NCBI GenBank assembly: GCA_020621985.1 | Contig: JAHRYS010000005.1 | Location: 48,226-112,225, forward strand | Origin: Candidatus Ferrigenium altingense | GTDB taxonomy: Bacteria; Pseudomonadota; Gammaproteobacteria; Burkholderiales; Gallionellaceae | Direction: 5' to 3' | Length of the DNA stretch: 64,000 nucleotides | Shown here: piece by piece, positions 62,463 to 64,000 of the stretch | How positions within the stretch are numbered: the first letter of the stretch is position 1 | Layout of the letters: every line of letters starts with the position of its first letter | The notes under the pieces: generated by a model | Told to the model about the DNA's origin: nothing | Seen by the model: only the letters and a program-made list of their open reading frames with translations | The model's database searches: none | Made by a program: the position numbers and the translations under genes

Positions 62463-63695
62463 ATGACAAAGCGATTGGCAATGGCGATATTTTTCGGACT
62501 CGTGGCGAGCAACAGCGTATTTGCGGAGGAGGAAAAAGTGCCGGACTGGAATGCGGAAACGCTGTCCGGCAATTGGGGCGGGGCGCGTTCCAGTCTCTAC
62601 GACAAGGGCATCACGGTGGAGCTGACCCACAAGAGCGACATGCTGGCGAACACGTCGGGCGGTGTCGCTCGCGGCGCGGTTGTGCTGATGAACAGCGAGG
62701 CTGCGGTCAATATGGATCTGGGCAAACTGGCCGGCTGGGATGCCACCACCGCCTTCATCCAGTATCACGTCCAGCACGGCAACAAATCCATCAATAATTA
62801 TGCCGGCAGCTTTGCCGGGGTGGACAACATCGAGACGGGCACCAGCACCGGACAGTTCTATCAGGCATGGCTGCAAAAGAATTCAGCCGACGACAGCCTG
62901 TCGGTGCTGGCAGGGTTGTATGCGATCGACTCCGAGTTTTATGTTACTGAAACATCCGGCCTGTTCCTGCAGCCTCCCTACGGCATGTCGGCCGAAATGG
63001 CGCAGACCGGGCAGAATGGCGATGGCCCACCAGTATTCCCGCTGGGCGCACTGGCGGTGCGCGTGAAATACGCCTCGTCCGGCTATTATGTGCAAGGCGC
63101 CCTGACCGACGGCATACCGGGCAATCCCAATAATCCGCAGGGCACGCATATCAGGCTGGACAAGGGCGACGGTTCGCTTGCCGTCGTCGAGCTCGGTATC
63201 AATACATCGGAAGAGGGCAAGCCCTTCAACAAGACCGCTGTCGGCTTGTGGCGCTATTCGGCGCGCGCCGCTGATCTGGTAACTGGCGGTCCGCGTCGTG
63301 ATGAGGGATTCTACGTTCTGGCGGAACGCACCCTGCGCGCCGAACAGGGTGATTCCGCACAGGGCTTGTCCGGCTTCGTCCGTTTCGGCACGGTCAACAA
63401 GGATGTCTATCAGGCGGACTGGTCTGGCAGCCTCGGGTTGATTTACCAGGGACTGTTTGACGGGCGCGACGACGACACTGCCGGGATTGCCGTGACCACC
63501 AGCCATGCCAGCAGCAAGCATCGCCAGCTTAATGCGTCCGATTCATCCGAGACCATGGTCGAGATTACCTACCGCGCGCAATTGCAGCCGTGGCTGTCCG
63601 TGCAGCCGCTGGTGCAGCGCATTTTCAATCCCAACATGGATGCGGCCTTGCGGGATGCATGGGTGGCCGGTATGCGGCTTGAAGTGGCCTTCTAA
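62463..63695 (+). CDS. OprB-family carbohydrate-type porin
   Basis: This 410-residue outer-membrane protein has a signal peptide (KRLAMAIFFGLVASNSVFAE) and the OprB start NAETLSGNWGGARSSLYDKG. Beta strands end with a terminal aromatic residue (MRLEVAF). OprB porins pass sugars in pseudomonads; the substrate here is unknown. GGGGAATGACATG gives a fair ribosome binding site. Confidence 0.88.
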   Translation: MTKRLAMAIFFGLVASNSVFAEEEKVPDWNAETLSGNWGGARSSLYDKGITVELTHKSDMLANTSGGVARGAVVLMNSEAAVNMDLGKLAGWDATTAFIQYHVQHGNKSINNYAGSFAGVDNIETGTSTGQFYQAWLQKNSADDSLSVLAGLYAIDSEFYVTETSGLFLQPPYGMSAEMAQTGQNGDGPPVFPLGALAVRVKYASSGYYVQGALTDGIPGNPNNPQGTHIRLDKGDGSLAVVELGINTSEEGKPFNKTAVGLWRYSARAADLVTGGPRRDEGFYVLAERTLRAEQGDSAQGLSGFVRFGTVNKDVYQADWSGSLGLIYQGLFDGRDDDTAGIAVTTSHASSKHRQLNASDSSETMVEITYRAQLQPWLSVQPLVQRIFNPNMDAALRDAWVAGMRLEVAF

Positions 63696-63793
63696 GGGTT
63701 GGTTGCTTGGCTTTCTCGGCTTTAAATCATCAATTTTATCGGCATGCATTGTGGACTCGTTGTCATGCCGCACTAACAAAATGCACATAGTAT

Positions 63794-63822
63794 TTGACGA
63801 GGCCGGAATGCTTTGCTATAGT
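63794..63822 (+). promoter_or_regulatory. Promoter of tRNA-fMet
   Basis: TTGACG (63794-63799) and TATAGT (63817-63822) are separated by 17 bp. The discriminator is followed by the tRNA within about 16 bases. It may also drive whatever follows the tRNA. Confidence 0.85.
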
Positions 63823-63837
63823 TCTCTCCTTCGCTGA

Positions 63838-63911
<74 letters not shown>

Positions 63912-63939
63912 CCCCCAGATTTCAGATAGTCATCTGGGC

Positions 63940-64000
63940 AGCCGCTCTTTAAAAAACAAACGAACAATCGACGAGTGTAGGTGCTTGGTTTTTGGGAAGT
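63940..64000 (+). other. Probable rrn leader with boxA-like site
   Basis: GCCGCTCTTTAAAAAACAAACG resembles betaproteobacterial 16S rRNA leaders (a boxA-like GCTCTTTAA), given here only in part: GCTCTTTAAAAAAC. The window ends before any rRNA. A 16S rRNA gene just downstream is an inference. Confidence 0.5.

Overview
The window is a chromosomal segment of a GC-rich betaproteobacterium. Gene content and order point to Nitrosomonadales, most likely a Gallionellaceae-type lineage: trmD-rplS, suhB/trmJ-cysE-isc operon, exbBD-lpxK-kdsB-adk, an aroA-cmk fusion followed by rpsA-ihfB-lapA-lapB-pyrF-hldA-hldD-cysM. The taxonomic placement is inference; no 16S rRNA gene is in the window, which stops in what looks like an rrn leader just after an initiator tRNA gene.

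Layout. 1-2289: end of trmD, rplS, ogt and xerD. 2286-5271: accessory region with a decayed higBA toxin-antitoxin module at the xerD stop, a candidate structured RNA with its own terminator, an unknown AT-rich gene, and an intact higBA module followed by a diverged copy of the mutS 3' end. 5272-9176 (minus): mutS, a small membrane protein, suhB. 9193-17072 (plus): trmJ, cysE, the complete isc operon (iscR S U A hscB hscA fdx iscX) and dsbB. 17082-22127: hybrid histidine kinase, REC-EAL protein and a small secreted protein. 22227-26041 (minus): nrdJ, then an ImmA/IrrE-type peptidase gene, then a second copy of the last 77 bp of nrdJ. 26657-35268: YqhA-type protein, a TlpA-like thioredoxin, a lytic transglycosylase, proS, and a FecR-domain surface protein paired with a TPR/beta-barrel (DUF560-like) outer-membrane protein. 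35346-45344: radC, coaBC-dut, a PEGA lipoprotein, rppH, the exbB-exbD-lpxK-ycaR-kdsB-adk-glcG cluster, and xseA. 45399-47670: an AT-rich P-loop ATPase gene framed by 118-bp inverted repeats. 47774-57463: aroA-cmk to cysM. 57575-64000: lipoprotein, amiC, tsaE, queG, a methyltransferase, an OprB-type porin, tRNA-fMet and the presumed rrn leader.

Two themes stand out. First, two unrelated small cargoes (higBA and an ImmA-like peptidase gene) sit directly behind conserved genes (mutS, nrdJ), and each is followed by a second, same-direction copy of the host gene's 3' end. A third cargo, the decayed higBA, begins inside the xerD stop codon. This looks like repeated insertion of small cargoes at the 3' ends of coding genes, without any visible integrase. 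Second, the segment is full of short palindromic repeats of at least eight families. Several lie inside reading frames without breaking them (ogt, mutS twice, aroA-cmk, the histidine kinase) or supply stop or start codons (pyrF, cysM, tsaE, amiC).

Regulatory signals with good sequence support are an IscR-type operator on the iscR promoter overlapping the cysE stop, a pair of NrdR-like boxes on a promoter upstream of nrdJ, a palindromic operator on a near-leaderless higBA promoter, and a strong sigma70-type promoter for tRNA-fMet.
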